The notes under the pieces: model-generated
Seen by the model: the letters and a program-made list of their open reading frames with translations, nothing else
What the model was told of the DNA's origin: nothing
Database searches by the model: none
In this document: piece after piece, positions 44,988-54,800 of the stretch
Layout: the number at the start of each line of letters is the position of its first letter
Position numbering within the stretch: position 1 is the first letter of the stretch
Source: Enterobacter sp. EA-1
Lineage (GTDB): Bacteria > Pseudomonadota > Gammaproteobacteria > Enterobacterales > Enterobacteriaceae
Assembly (NCBI GenBank): GCA_002886105.1
Contig: CP025776.1
Location: 4,712,001-4,776,000 of the forward strand
Reading direction: 5' to 3'
DNA: 64,000 bases
Translations under genes and position numbers: made by a program

Positions 44988-45746
44988 ATGAAAATAGATG
45001 TTCTGGGGTGCGGCAGCGCCTTTTCCGTGCAGCAAAATACCTCGGCAATCTGCGTGACTGACCCTGATCATCGCCAGTGGTTGATCGACTGTGGCCCCAC
45101 GATCCCACGCGCGCTCTGGCAGCGGCGTGGCGACGTCAATGACATCGATGCGATCTACTTTACCCATGTCCATCCGGATCACTGCACCGGCCTGACGGCG
45201 CTACTCAATCACTGGAAGAGCTTTGGCCGCCGCAAGCCGTTGATAATCTGGTCGCAGCGCGAGCAACGCCCGGTGTTGATGCAACTGGCAAGCCTCGCTA
45301 ACTGGCCGGAGAGCAGCCTCTGTTTTGCCATCGACTGGCGGGACAGCGAACCCGAATGGCACTGGCAAGGCTGGCATATCCGCACTGCATTTTCCCATCA
45401 TGAAATCCCCAACCTCGCGTTACGCATCGAGATTGGCGATAACGCACTGTTCTACAGTGGCGATGGTCGCCCGACCCCGGAAAGCACCGCGCTGATGCAT
45501 CACGCCAGCCCGGCATTTCAGGAGTGCGCGTCGCTGACCGCACTCGCCAGTGATGCCTCGCACGGGGATTTTCCGGCTGTCTGGCGTTGTTTGAACAATT
45601 GCGTTTACCGCGTATGGGCTTGTATCACTGTCATGATGCGGCGCTACCAGCGCTGGCGCAGGCGTGTGCGGCGCATCCGGGGTTATTTCTCAGCCGAGGA
45701 TGGGATGACCATCGACCTCAACCCGTATGCGGGGGCGACAGAGTGA
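44988..45746 (+). CDS. Metallo-beta-lactamase-fold hydrolase, PhnP-like
   Basis: About 250 residues. Starts MKIDVLGCGSAFSVQQNTS, the usual opening of PhnP/RNase Z-type phosphodiesterases. The metal motif HxHxDH is THVHPDHCTGL; further ligands in FSHHEIP, YSGDGR, SDASHGDF and YHCHD. It lacks the N-terminal zinc cysteines of PhnP. Frame changes near 45580 and 45693. I prefer the ATG at 44988 (SD-like GGTGGGCGA) over an upstream ATG at 44934. Predicted to cleave a phosphodiester, perhaps cyclic; inference. Stop overlaps the lacI start. Confidence 0.82.
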   Translation: MKIDVLGCGSAFSVQQNTSAICVTDPDHRQWLIDCGPTIPRALWQRRGDVNDIDAIYFTHVHPDHCTGLTALLNHWKSFGRRKPLIIWSQREQRPVLMQLASLANWPESSLCFAIDWRDSEPEWHWQGWHIRTAFSHHEIPNLALRIEIGDNALFYSGDGRPTPESTALMHHASPAFQECASLTALASDASHGDFPAVWRCLNNCVYRVWACITVMMRRYQRWRRRVRRIRGYFSAEDGMTIDLNPYAGATE

Positions 45747-46755
45747 GTCAGACAATGCGTAAGCAGACCGTCACCGCCGAGGACGTGGCGAAACGGGCGG
45801 GCGTCTCCCGCGCCGTGGTCTCTCGCGCCCTGAGCAGCAATGGCAGCATCTCCCCATCCACCAAAGAAAAAGTACTGCGCGCGGCACAGGAGCTGCGGTC
45901 AATTTCCTCGCCCGAGGACTGAACCGCCAGCGCAGCCATTTGATCGGCGTGATCGTCGCGCGCATTGGCGATCCGTTTCGCAGTAGCTTGCTGGAGGGCT
46001 TACTGCATGAGATCCAGCGGCGCGGTTACTGTGCGCTGGTGACCGAAATCACCGGCGAGCAGGATCTGACGCCAACGCTGCGCCGCTTTACCCAGTTTCG
46101 CGTGTCCGGGGGTGATCGTCACGTCCGGCAAGCCGCCAGCAGCGCTGGTCAATGAGTGCGTCAGTCAACAGATCCCGGTGGTCGGCATTAACCGCCAGCC
46201 GGATATCCCGCTGGTGGACTTTGTCTGCTCGGATAATGACTCCGGCGCGCGCCAGCCGCAGAACAGCTGTTTCACTCTGGCTGTCGCCGTTTTGGCTGGC
46301 TGAATAACACGGGATCCACGGGCCGGGATGATGCGCGGCGAAGCCTTTATCAGGCTCTGCATCAGCTCGGCGTGGATACGCAACGCCACCTGAGCGGCAT
46401 CACCGCCAGCGAAGAGGGTTACGAAGGCGGTTTTCAGGCCGCCCGTACATGGGAAGGCGAATTACCGGCCGGTATTTTCTGCGCCAATGCGCAACTGGCG
46501 TGCGGCTTTCTCGACGGCATGCGCCAGCGCGGTAAATTCGCCCCACAGGATTTTCACCTGATTGGCTTTGATAACACACCGCAAAGCCGTCAGTTCAGTT
46601 ACCAGTTAACCACCTTGCATCAGGATGTGGCCGAGATCGCCCACCGGGCACTGACGCGCCTGCTGGAGCGGGCGAAAAATCCGTTGCAGCCTTCCCGCAT
46701 CGAGTGGGTTAAGGTGGAACTGATTCACCGACAAACTTCACCACGCATTGGCTAA
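45743..46755 (+). CDS. LacI-family transcriptional regulator
   Basis: About 335 residues. HTH TAEDVAKRAGVSRAVVSRAL with hinge helix VNFLARGLNR (broken near 45895), then the periplasmic-binding-like effector domain (LIGVIVARIGDPFRSSLLEG, FAPQDFHLIGFDNTPQS). GTG at 45743 overlaps the hydrolase stop by 4 nt; ATG at 45755 is the alternative start. Other breaks near 46108, 46250, 46285, 46310. Likely represses both divergent operons at 44870-44885; inducer unknown. Confidence 0.9.
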
Positions 46756-46765
46756 GAGTCCAGAT

Positions 46766-47540
46766 ATGACAGAACAGTTTACCCACGCGCTATGTGCATT
46801 GATTCGTCGTCTCGGTCAGGAGGCGAAACAGCTTCGCGATAACGGGCTGACCATTGAACAGAAAGGCCGCCGGGGATTTTTGTTTCACAGGCGGATGTGT
46901 ATGTGGAAACCGAGTTGCGCGCACGGCTAAAAGCGCAGCGCCCGCAGGACGGTCTGCTTGGCGAAGAGCGAGGTCTGGAGCCGGGCAGCGAGGGGTTTGG
47001 GTTATTGACCCCCATTGATGGCACTACTAACTTTATTCTTGGTATGGATTACTGGTGTATTTCCGTTGCCTATGTCAGCGGCAATCACATTGAGCTGGGG
47101 GTGATTTATGCCCCCGATCGCGAGGAGTTTTTCTTTGCCGAACGCGGGAAAGGCGCTTTTTTAAATGACCAGAAACTGACGATAACCGACCCGGAACCCG
47201 ATGCAATCGTGTTGGGATTAGGGCGTTCCAGCCGCACTGCGCCGCGCGACTATACCCGCACCATTGAAACGTTGTTTGAACACGGCGTTGAACACCGCCG
47301 TTTCGGCGCCGGCGCGTTGATGCTGGCCCACGTTGCCGCAGGCCGGTGCACGGCTACTTTGAGGCGCACCTGCATAGCTGGGATGCGCTGGCGGGTCTGG
47401 CGATCATCAAAGAAGCCGGTGGCAGGCACAATGACTTTCTCGCCAATAATGGGCTGACGCAAGGCAACAATGCACGGGCCGCCAGCCCGGCGGTATGGCA
47501 ACGCCTGCAACCCATTTTATTGCCCGACAACTGGAGTTAA
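46766..47540 (+). CDS. Inositol-monophosphatase-family phosphatase
   Basis: About 258 residues of the lithium-sensitive phosphatase family (SuhB/CysQ/HisN). Metal motifs: GEERG, DPIDGTTNFILG (broken near 47005) and HSWDALAGLAII. Breaks near 46880, 47005, 47343. Removes phosphate from a sugar or inositol monophosphate. Last gene of the divergent operon, so presumably acts after the MBL-fold enzyme on the imported compound. Convergent overlap of 4 nt with the cupin gene. Confidence 0.87.
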
Positions 47541-47875
47541 CCCGCCCGCTCATAATGGATCGCCAGCCAGATGGTTGGCGGTTCGGCTTGCGTCCAGTTC
47601 ACCCGGTGGCGGCAACGCGCCGGGATATTGACGAAATCCCCCACCTGCAACATGCGCTCTTCCGTTTCGCCTTCAAGCTGCAAACCGGCGGCGCCTTGTA
47701 TTATCAACACCCATTCACCTTGCGGCTGGCAGTACCAAAAATCCGGCGGACTGGCCTGCCCGGTGGAGATGATCCGTTCGATTTTCACATCGGGTCGCAC
47801 CAGCAGATCGTCGAACGTCTCCTCTTCGCCTGCACGGGCAGCGGCGGGAAAGTGTTGCAGCAGATTGGTCAACAT
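47537..47875 (-). CDS. Single-domain cupin protein
   Basis: 112 residues. One cupin barrel: motif 1 region ASPPDFWYCQPQGEWVLIIQG, motif 2 VGDFVNIPARCRHRVNWT. I start at MLTNLLQHFPAAA (ATG 47875) because GGAGAGGG lies just upstream; the longer frame to 47965 overlaps the end of the SulP gene. Function unknown. May be transcribed from the sulP operon. Confidence 0.75.
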   Translation of the reverse strand: MLTNLLQHFPAAARAGEEETFDDLLVRPDVKIERIISTGQASPPDFWYCQPQGEWVLIIQGAAGLQLEGETEERMLQVGDFVNIPARCRHRVNWTQAEPPTIWLAIHYERAG

Positions 47876-47949
47876 GGTCTTCGCCCTCTCCGGAAAGAGC
47901 ACCCAGCATGGCAGGTTGCGCCCGCCACGGCGAGCGCTTTCACTGCGGC

Positions 47950-49410
47950 TTATTTTGTCGGCCACTGGCTCAGGTCAATCCCCGCTGCGGCGCGCTTTCG
48001 GCAAACTCGCTCAGCACCGCTTTAACATCGGGATCGAAATAGTGGGCATTGTCATGCTCGACAATCACCACGCTGCGCTCCGGATCTTCGCCAGCAGCGT
48101 CTGCAAACGCGGGTTGTGCAAAACGTCAGGTTCTGATGAATACGCAACACATAGTGATCGTCAAAGCGGGCCAGTTGCAACGCATTGCGATGGCTGTGAT
48201 AGATGCTTAACACCACCTGCATCACCAACCCAAGGGCAATGCCAACCAGCATGCCGAACGCGATGATCCCCACCACCGTGGTGAGAAACGGGACATACTG
48301 CTGTGGCCCGGCGCGGAACTGCGCGATAAACAGACGCGGCGTCGCCAGCTTATACCCGGTATAGAGCAGCACCGCAGCCGAGGCTCGCCAGCGGGATCAC
48401 CGACAAAAGCCGCCGAACCACAAACCGCATACCAACAACAGTACACCGTGCAACAGCACCGAGAATTTTGATTGCGCGCCGTTGCTGACGTTGACCGAAC
48501 TGCGCACAATCACAGCAGTGATCGGCATTGCTCCGATGAGACCCGAAAACAGGTTGCCCGCCCCTGAGCCACCAGCTCTTTGTCTGGCGACGGGGGTGGG
48601 TTTTGCGGGCGCAGCTTCTTCAGCGCCTTCGGCTGAGCAACGTCTCAAGGCTGGCGACCAGCGCCAGCGTCATCGCCACGGAATAGACGGCCGGGTTTTG
48701 CCATGCCATCCAGTCCGGCCCTTCCAACTCGCCGAGCAGATCGCGAAACGAGCCAAACTCTGGCAACGTTATACGCGGCAACGCAGGTAACAGATGCGGT
48801 GCCGTGGCGATAAGCGACAGTGAAACCGCGCACCCGAGAACCACCGCAACCAGCGGACCGGGGGATCCAGCTCAGGCTTTTCAACCGCTTGATGGGCCGG
48901 GAATCCCAGCACCACAACAGCAATAATCCCCCCTGCCGCGACGGCGAACGACGTCAGAGAAAAGGCAAATTCGCCGCTGAACAGCGCGCGTAAGCTGCTC
49001 TCTTCCACCGCGCCAAATGCGACCGGGATCTGCTGCATAATCAACAACAAGCCGATAGCCGCCAGCATACCTTTGATGACACTGCCGGGAACCAGCGCAA
49101 TAAAGCGCCCGGCGCGCAGAAGTCCCATCGCCAGTTGCAGGACGCCCGCCAGCACTAGCGCAAACAGAAAGGCAGAAAACGATCCCAGCGCATCAACCGA
49201 GGCCACCACAATGGTCACCAGCCCCGCAGCCGGACCGCTGACGGCAAAGCGCGACGGGCTGAGCGCCGTGACCAACAAACCGCCGATAATGCCGGTCAGC
49301 AGACCAACAAACGGCGGTAACCCGCTGGTCAATGCCAAGGCACAGCGGCAGCGCCACAAGGAAGACAACCACTCCGGCCAGCGTATCCGGCGCAATGTAT
49401 TGCTCTTCAT
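47950..49410 (-). CDS. SulP-family anion transporter, likely bicarbonate
   Basis: About 485 residues, 10-12 membrane helices and a C-terminal STAS-like domain ([20 protein letters not shown]). Family motifs [57 protein letters not shown]. Reading needs many frame changes (near 48078, 48125, 48378, 48415, 48560, 48625, 48860, 49370). Starts within the stop of a carbonic anhydrase gene (ATGA), and such fused or paired SulP-carbonic anhydrase genes are usually linked to bicarbonate. Confidence 0.88.
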
Positions 49411-50031
49411 ACCGTCTCCTCCGCCGTTTTCTCAATCAACGTTTTCAGGTGGCCTGTCGCCAGCTCATAGACGCAGCCGTAAATGTTCAGCTCGCGTTGA
49501 CTGCGCCACACCTCCAGCACCGGTTGCGTTTGCACCAACCGGGAAAACTGCGTAATGACATTGGCTTCCACCAGTTGATTGAGGGTTTCCCGGATCGGGC
49601 GTTTTGGGCGCAGCGCCATCGATTTTTTGCCCGAGCACATCGCGCAGTAAACCAATACGCCGCGACAGCGCCGAAGACTCCTCCGCCAGCGCCATTTGCG
49701 GTAATTGCAGTGCAGCCTGCACGCCGCCGCAGCCGTAATGGCCGCACAGCACAATGCGATGCACCTTCAGGTAATGCAGCGCGTACTGCAACACACTCAT
49801 AAAGTTGTCGTCCGCCGGGTCGACCATATTGGCGATATTGCGGTGAACAAATAATTCCCCGGGATGAGAGCCGGTTAGCACCTCAGCCGGAACACGGCTG
49901 TCGGAACACCCTATCCATAGTGAATGCGGCTGTTGTTGATGAAGATGTTGCTCAAAATAGTGCGGATCGCTGTTCAGCTTTAATAGCGCCCAGCTACGGT
50001 TTCTGGCCAGCAGCGGTTTCAACGTGTTCAC
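49407..50031 (-). CDS. Beta-carbonic anhydrase
   Basis: About 208 residues. Zinc ligands: first cysteine with the Asp/Arg dyad in WIGCSDSRVPAEVLTG, then the histidine and second cysteine in LCGHYGCGGVQAAL. HRNIANMVDPADDN is also typical. One frame break near 49630-49650. ATGA overlap with the SulP gene. Interconverts CO2 and bicarbonate at the cytosolic side. Confidence 0.93.
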
Positions 50032-50442
50032 AGTGCGACTCCCTTATTGTCAATGGGCATATTGGCAGGTTTTATGCGGGAGCTTTTACTACTAGCACTG
50101 ACTGGGAAAATACATACGTAAGGAAAATCTTATTGTGGGATTTAAATAGTAAAAAAGTCAAAGTGTAAAAAACGAAAATAGCGAAGCATTGCACTATACA
50201 GATATAGAGATTTTCTTGAGCTTATTGATATGGCTGCTAATAGTCACAGGAATAACCGCTGGTTATATTGAGGGGGTTTCAGAATGATATATTGGAATAT
50301 ACTGAGGGGCTAATTGAAAACAGGGAAACAGCAATAATGAAAATACCTTGATATATCATCACGCAGACAGGGTTTACTCCTTCGGTCTGCATCCTTGCTT
50401 TTTTAGTCTGGCGCTGAACAGGTTAGCGGCCTGTTTATGTTT
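50032..50442. other. AT-rich intergenic stretch, possible small hydrophobic frame
   Basis: 411 nt separating carbonic anhydrase and the Rhs-island tail. A frame of about 35 codons ending TGA at 50285-50287 encodes a hydrophobic segment (IFLSLLIWLLIVTGITAGY) but has no convincing start, so it may be a gene remnant. A hairpin GCAGAC/GTCTGC near 50365-50392 followed by CTTTTTT may be a terminator. Low GC suggests it belongs to the accessory tail of the Rhs cassette. Confidence 0.35.
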
Positions 50443-50928
50443 TTATAACAAGCTTATTATCAGTAACTTAGATAAAATTATCGCTACCTTCTTTTTACGT
50501 TCCAGCAGATAAAAGTCGAGATACTTTTTCTCACGTCCCTGAAATGCCTTCTTCTTCCCATAACCGTAGGCAAGATGAAAATGTTCGTACGCTTCGTCGT
50601 ACTGCTGGAAGCTCATAACACACCATGCCCATGATGATAGCGGGCGCCGTATCCCTGTCGGTTCGCAGATTTAGCAGAAACTGGGCCCCCAGTAGGGGTT
50701 TGGCGCTGGCGAAATCGCCTTTATCAAACCAGGAGCAAAAGCCGGAGGCGATCCACAATGAAGGCATTAACCAGTCGGTTTTCGGCTCCGGCACCAGCGC
50801 CCGAGGGCTTTATCATACAACGAGAGAGCACTCTCCATATCGCCACGCAGCCTTGCGTTGTCGCCCTCTTTGACCATCTTATCGATTGTATCGCCTAAAG
50901 CCGGGTTTACGTCGTATAAGTCTTGCAC
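50443..50928 (-). CDS. Tetratricopeptide-repeat protein in the Rhs island
   Basis: About 160 residues when repaired (breaks near 50596, 50550, 50802). Helical repeats: LGDTIDKMVKEGDNARLRGD, MESALSLYDKALG, IIMGMVCYELQQYDEAYEHF, AFQGREKKYLDFY; TPR-like. Start GTG at 50928 with AAGGAG 8 nt upstream. Downstream, on the same strand, of the Rhs toxin and its immunity gene; proteins of this type occur among orphan immunity or accessory genes behind rhs. Function unknown. Confidence 0.6.
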
Positions 50929-51083
50929 AGGAACGCGCTCCTTAATAACAGGGTGGAGTGAAAGAACTCCGAACTATATTGTCGACCGAGCCGGAGAATG
51001 AAATCGGGCGAACTCTTATTTGCTTTGACGCGATGAAAAGGCAAACTCTGCACTTATCCTAAATTTCATCAGAGGTTACATTT

Positions 51084-51484
51084 ATGCCGGATTCTTTGTG
51101 CCCTGATGCAGAACATCATTGTTCATTTAATACATTACGTGGCCATTCAGGATTATCAACGACAAGCACCGAATCAATATCCAACAATAGCGTAAATAAC
51201 ACTCACCGTTAGCTATGTTCTTAATAATCTGTTTAGCACGGTTTCATCAAATAATCAAAATTTTGACAGTAGAAAAAACGAGAAAATACGACTTAAGGCA
51301 AATCCAGAGAGGCATTCTGACATCAACTCTGGTTCATTTTGTCTAATACAAAACATGGCTTAAAGACCGCAAGAAAATATATACGGCATTTATCTTTAAT
51401 AAAAACATTAAGTTTGCGATCAGCGATGAGAATATCAATGCCAAACAGAAGTGGTTAAGAGGATTAAAGCCGTGCGGGAATTAA
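51084..51484 (+). CDS. Hypothetical protein, opposite strand in Rhs tail
   Basis: ATG with a good Shine-Dalgarno (AGAGG, 8 nt upstream) opens a frame that continues, across two one-base breaks near 51207 and 51356, to a TAA at 51482. The repaired product is about 134 residues. Serine/asparagine-rich N terminus (SGLSTTSTESISNNSVNNT) and a basic C terminus (WLKDRKKIYTAFIFNKNIKF). Low GC, no family recognised. It could be a transferred gene or partly noise; the coherent ends after repair argue for a gene. Confidence 0.35.
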
Positions 51485-51593
51485 CGCATAAAAAGCCGGG
51501 AAGGCCCGGCGATAATCACATTGTTGTTGAAAATGTGCTGACATAGGAAAGTAGATCGTCTTTATTTTTCCCTAGCGGATGCTTTTACCCAGC
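51485..51593. other. Short spacer with hairpin
   Basis: Contains GCCGGGAAGGCCCGGC-type hairpin at 51494-51509 just behind the hypothetical gene, with an A-run before it; plausible terminator for the immunity gene reading from the right. Nothing else seen. Confidence 0.45.
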
Positions 51594-51833
51594 TCAATCA
51601 ACCGGGGCATTAAAATCATCCAGTAAAAACTTATTACTATCGTCCACTTCAAATATCCCGGAATCAGCATAGGACTCAACCAAGATATCCAATATCGCCA
51701 AAAACCGATCCTTCTTTATTATTTCATCTTCTGCAATGGTGCGAAGCGATTTCATGGCGCAAAGAATCTGAGACAACGTTAAAATTGTTGGACCATTCTG
51801 TAATTTATTTAATAAGGTTTCGATCACTGTCAT
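51594..51833 (-). CDS. Putative immunity protein of the Rhs toxin
   Basis: 79 residues, acidic (many D/E, ends DDSNKFLLDDFNAPVD), helical, no frame break and unlike neighbours in its low GC. Starts 11 nt after the rhs stop, the usual place and orientation of the cognate immunity gene. No family recognised; the role is inferred from position only. Confidence 0.65.
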   Translation of the reverse strand: MTVIETLLNKLQNGPTILTLSQILCAMKSLRTIAEDEIIKKDRFLAILDILVESYADSGIFEVDDSNKFLLDDFNAPVD

Positions 51834-51844
51834 GCTTCTCCAAA

Positions 51845-54800
51845 CTAGTAGGGCGATCCGCTCATAGGTATATGCGACTGATCCATTTGCGTACTTGTCC
51901 GCCCCCTGGGAATTTTTGTACCATTTGAAAGGGTATTGGTTTGTGTCGCATAAGCCCCTCCTGTTGGTCTCGTCGTAATAGATGCTGTTGGCCCCAGAGC
52001 CGAATTGGAGCCCGGATAACTTGCCACTGCATTAGGGTTTATACCATGCCCATGAGCCGAATAGGTAACGCCTCCAGAACTGGTTCTGTAGTTAAATCCC
52101 CCCGTCGGAAATTGAGAAGAGGGGTTCCACTGATTAGGATCCCCCCCTGATTAGCCCATTGCGTTACGTCACTGTATTTTATCTGACCATTATGAACTAA
52201 TTCAGAAGGATCGATGGGTCGTTTAGTAAAACGTCCCGTTTCATTGTCACGCCAACGATTTGATTGCGTGTCAAAGTACAACTTAACCCTAACGGGTCGA
52301 TCCAGTTCAGCGGATTGGGTACGTAACGGTAGAGATTGATTCCTCCCGACAGACCTATCGGATCCTCGGCTGATATAGGCAGCAATTGCCGGGTCGTAGT
52401 AACGATAGCGGTTATAATGCAGCCCGGTTTCCGCATCGTAATACTGTCCCTCGGAAGCGCAGCGGGTTATCAATGCGGTTAACATAAACCTGCCCTTTCT
52501 CACCCCAGACACCGGCGTTCTCCGACCAGACGATTTCCCCGCCGGGCGAGGTCAACCGCACTGGTGCACCGTTCGGATCGCAGTGATAGTGCCAGCTCTG
52601 TTTTGCCTCTCCTGTCTGCGTCAGCAGCGCCAGCGGCCGGAAGCTGTCGGGATAGTAGATATACTCGCGCATGCTGCTGAATAATGTCGCCTGCGCTTTC
52701 TGCCGTTTTAACCTGCCGCCGGTATCGAAAATGCTCAGCGCCGCCAGCGGCTCTGCTGTGGCGGTAACAGTCTCGCCCGCCAGCGCATCGCGCTGCCAGT
52801 AGAACCAGTGCGTTTCCGTGGCGGTCTGTTTGAATACCCGCCGCCCCAGCCCGTCATAGCCGTAGCGCACCGTGCTGTCACCTTTGCGCACAGCAATAAG
52901 CTGGCGGTGATCATCCCGTAAAATCTTCTTTTTCTTCGCTCTCGTTCTGCACATGACGGCGCTGGCGCAATTCACCTGCGCGGTCAAACACATAGCGCAC
53001 GCCATGATGGAGGCCTTCGCGGAACCAGCCGCCTGCACTGTCGTTCACATCGCGTGTCTGCGTTTGCAAATGGTTCCCTGTTGCATCCTGCACAAACTGC
53101 CGCAGCACACCATCCGGTGAGGCATGCGCCGTCAACCGGCCAAGCGGATCGTAAGCGTAACGATCGCTCCCCCACTGACTGTCTTCGCGCAACGTCAGGT
53201 TGCCGGTACGGTCATAGGCAAAACCGCGGGCGAACAGCGGTAAATCGTTTCGCAGTACCTGCTGTGAGGTGAGTCGCCCAAGCCGGTCGTATCTAAAGTG
53301 ACGCGTCACCGCGTCGGAAAGCTGCTCGCTGACTCTGCGCCCGGTATTGTCGTAGGTGAAAATAATCGGTGCATCGCCGTTGAGCTGCACCTGCGCAAGG
53401 CGGTCATGCTCATCCAGCCCATAACGCACCTGATGGCCGCTGTCACTGTCGCGCGAAATCAGCAACCCGCGTTCATTGTAGCCGTAACGCAGCTGGAAAC
53501 CGTCCTGCTCTTCCTGCCGCAGCCGCCCGGCATCGTCATAGCGCCATGCCAGCCGCCGCCGCGGTTCTCACATAACACCATCCGGCCGCACCGATCATAG
53601 TGATATTTCGCCTGTAGCGTGTCGCCACTGCGCCGTTCGCTCAGCCTCCCGGCTTTGTCATAGCCATAGCGCACTTCACGCCCCAGTGCGTCTTCACGAC
53701 TGATCAGGCGACTGGCGCTGTTCCAACCGTAACGCGTCATCTGGCCCCAGTAGTCGCTTTCCGTCGTCACCCGACCGAGGGCATCGCGGGTCAATTGCCA
53801 GCGCTTGACCGTTCTGATTAATCACCGCCAACAGTCGATCTTCCGGGTCATACTGGTAACCTAGCGTCGCCCCATCGGGCGTTTCACAGGCAGTCAGCAT
53901 TCCGGTGCCGTTATAACGAAAACGGGTCACATTGCCTTGTTCATCGGTAAAGTGTACCGGGCTATCTTCCCGATCGTAGGCAATGCGGGCTTCGCCCCCC
54001 GCCGGATTCACCGTCGCCACCAGCCGATCTTTGCTATCCCAGTGATAGCGGGTACTCCCTCGCCAGCGTCAACCCATTCCAGCAGTGTGCCGCGCACGGA
54101 ATAACGAAAACGGACAATGCCCGCTCCGCCAGAGCTTGCCGACTGTAAAAAACCAAAACGATCATAGTGATAGCAACCCGACGGCGAACCCGGTTTCTGC
54201 ACCTCAGAAAGCTGCCCGAGAGCGTCATACTGATAACGCGAAGTGACCCCTGTCGGGTCAATCGTGGCAATCAAATTTCCGTTCGCATCGTACTCTGAAC
54301 GCCAGATAGCGCCCTTCTCATCGGTCAGCGCCAACAGCTCGCCAAACGCATCATACGCCGCCTGAATCACGCTTCCGTCTGGCAGATATTCGGCTGTCAT
54401 GCGCCCCAGTTCGTCATACTCCCAGCGATGGGTACTGCCGTCCGGCTCAATCAGCTCCAGCGTGCGGCCAAAATCGTCATAGCGGAACACCGTGTTGCCG
54501 CCCAGCGGATCGATTTCCGAAACCGGCAGGCCGTTTTCGTCAAAGGTAATGCGCGCGACATGCCCCAGCGAATCGGTGACTTCCACTTCGTTAAGCAGGT
54601 CGTGATACGCAAAGTGATAATCCCAGACGCCGCCGTCGCCCCGGTGCATGCACCACTTGCCAGATGTCGTTGTACTGGTAGTGGAACCCCTGCCCGTTAC
54701 GATCAACGTGGCTGACCGGTGCGATGCTGCTGATAATAAAAACGGCGCGGATGCGACAGAGCATCAATTTCCGCACTCAGTTGCCCTCGTCGTCATACTC

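Noticed and set aside
50365-50392. Hairpin near 50370 as a phage attachment site or integron element
   Set aside because: No repeat partner, integrase or tRNA was found in the window; a simple terminator explains it.
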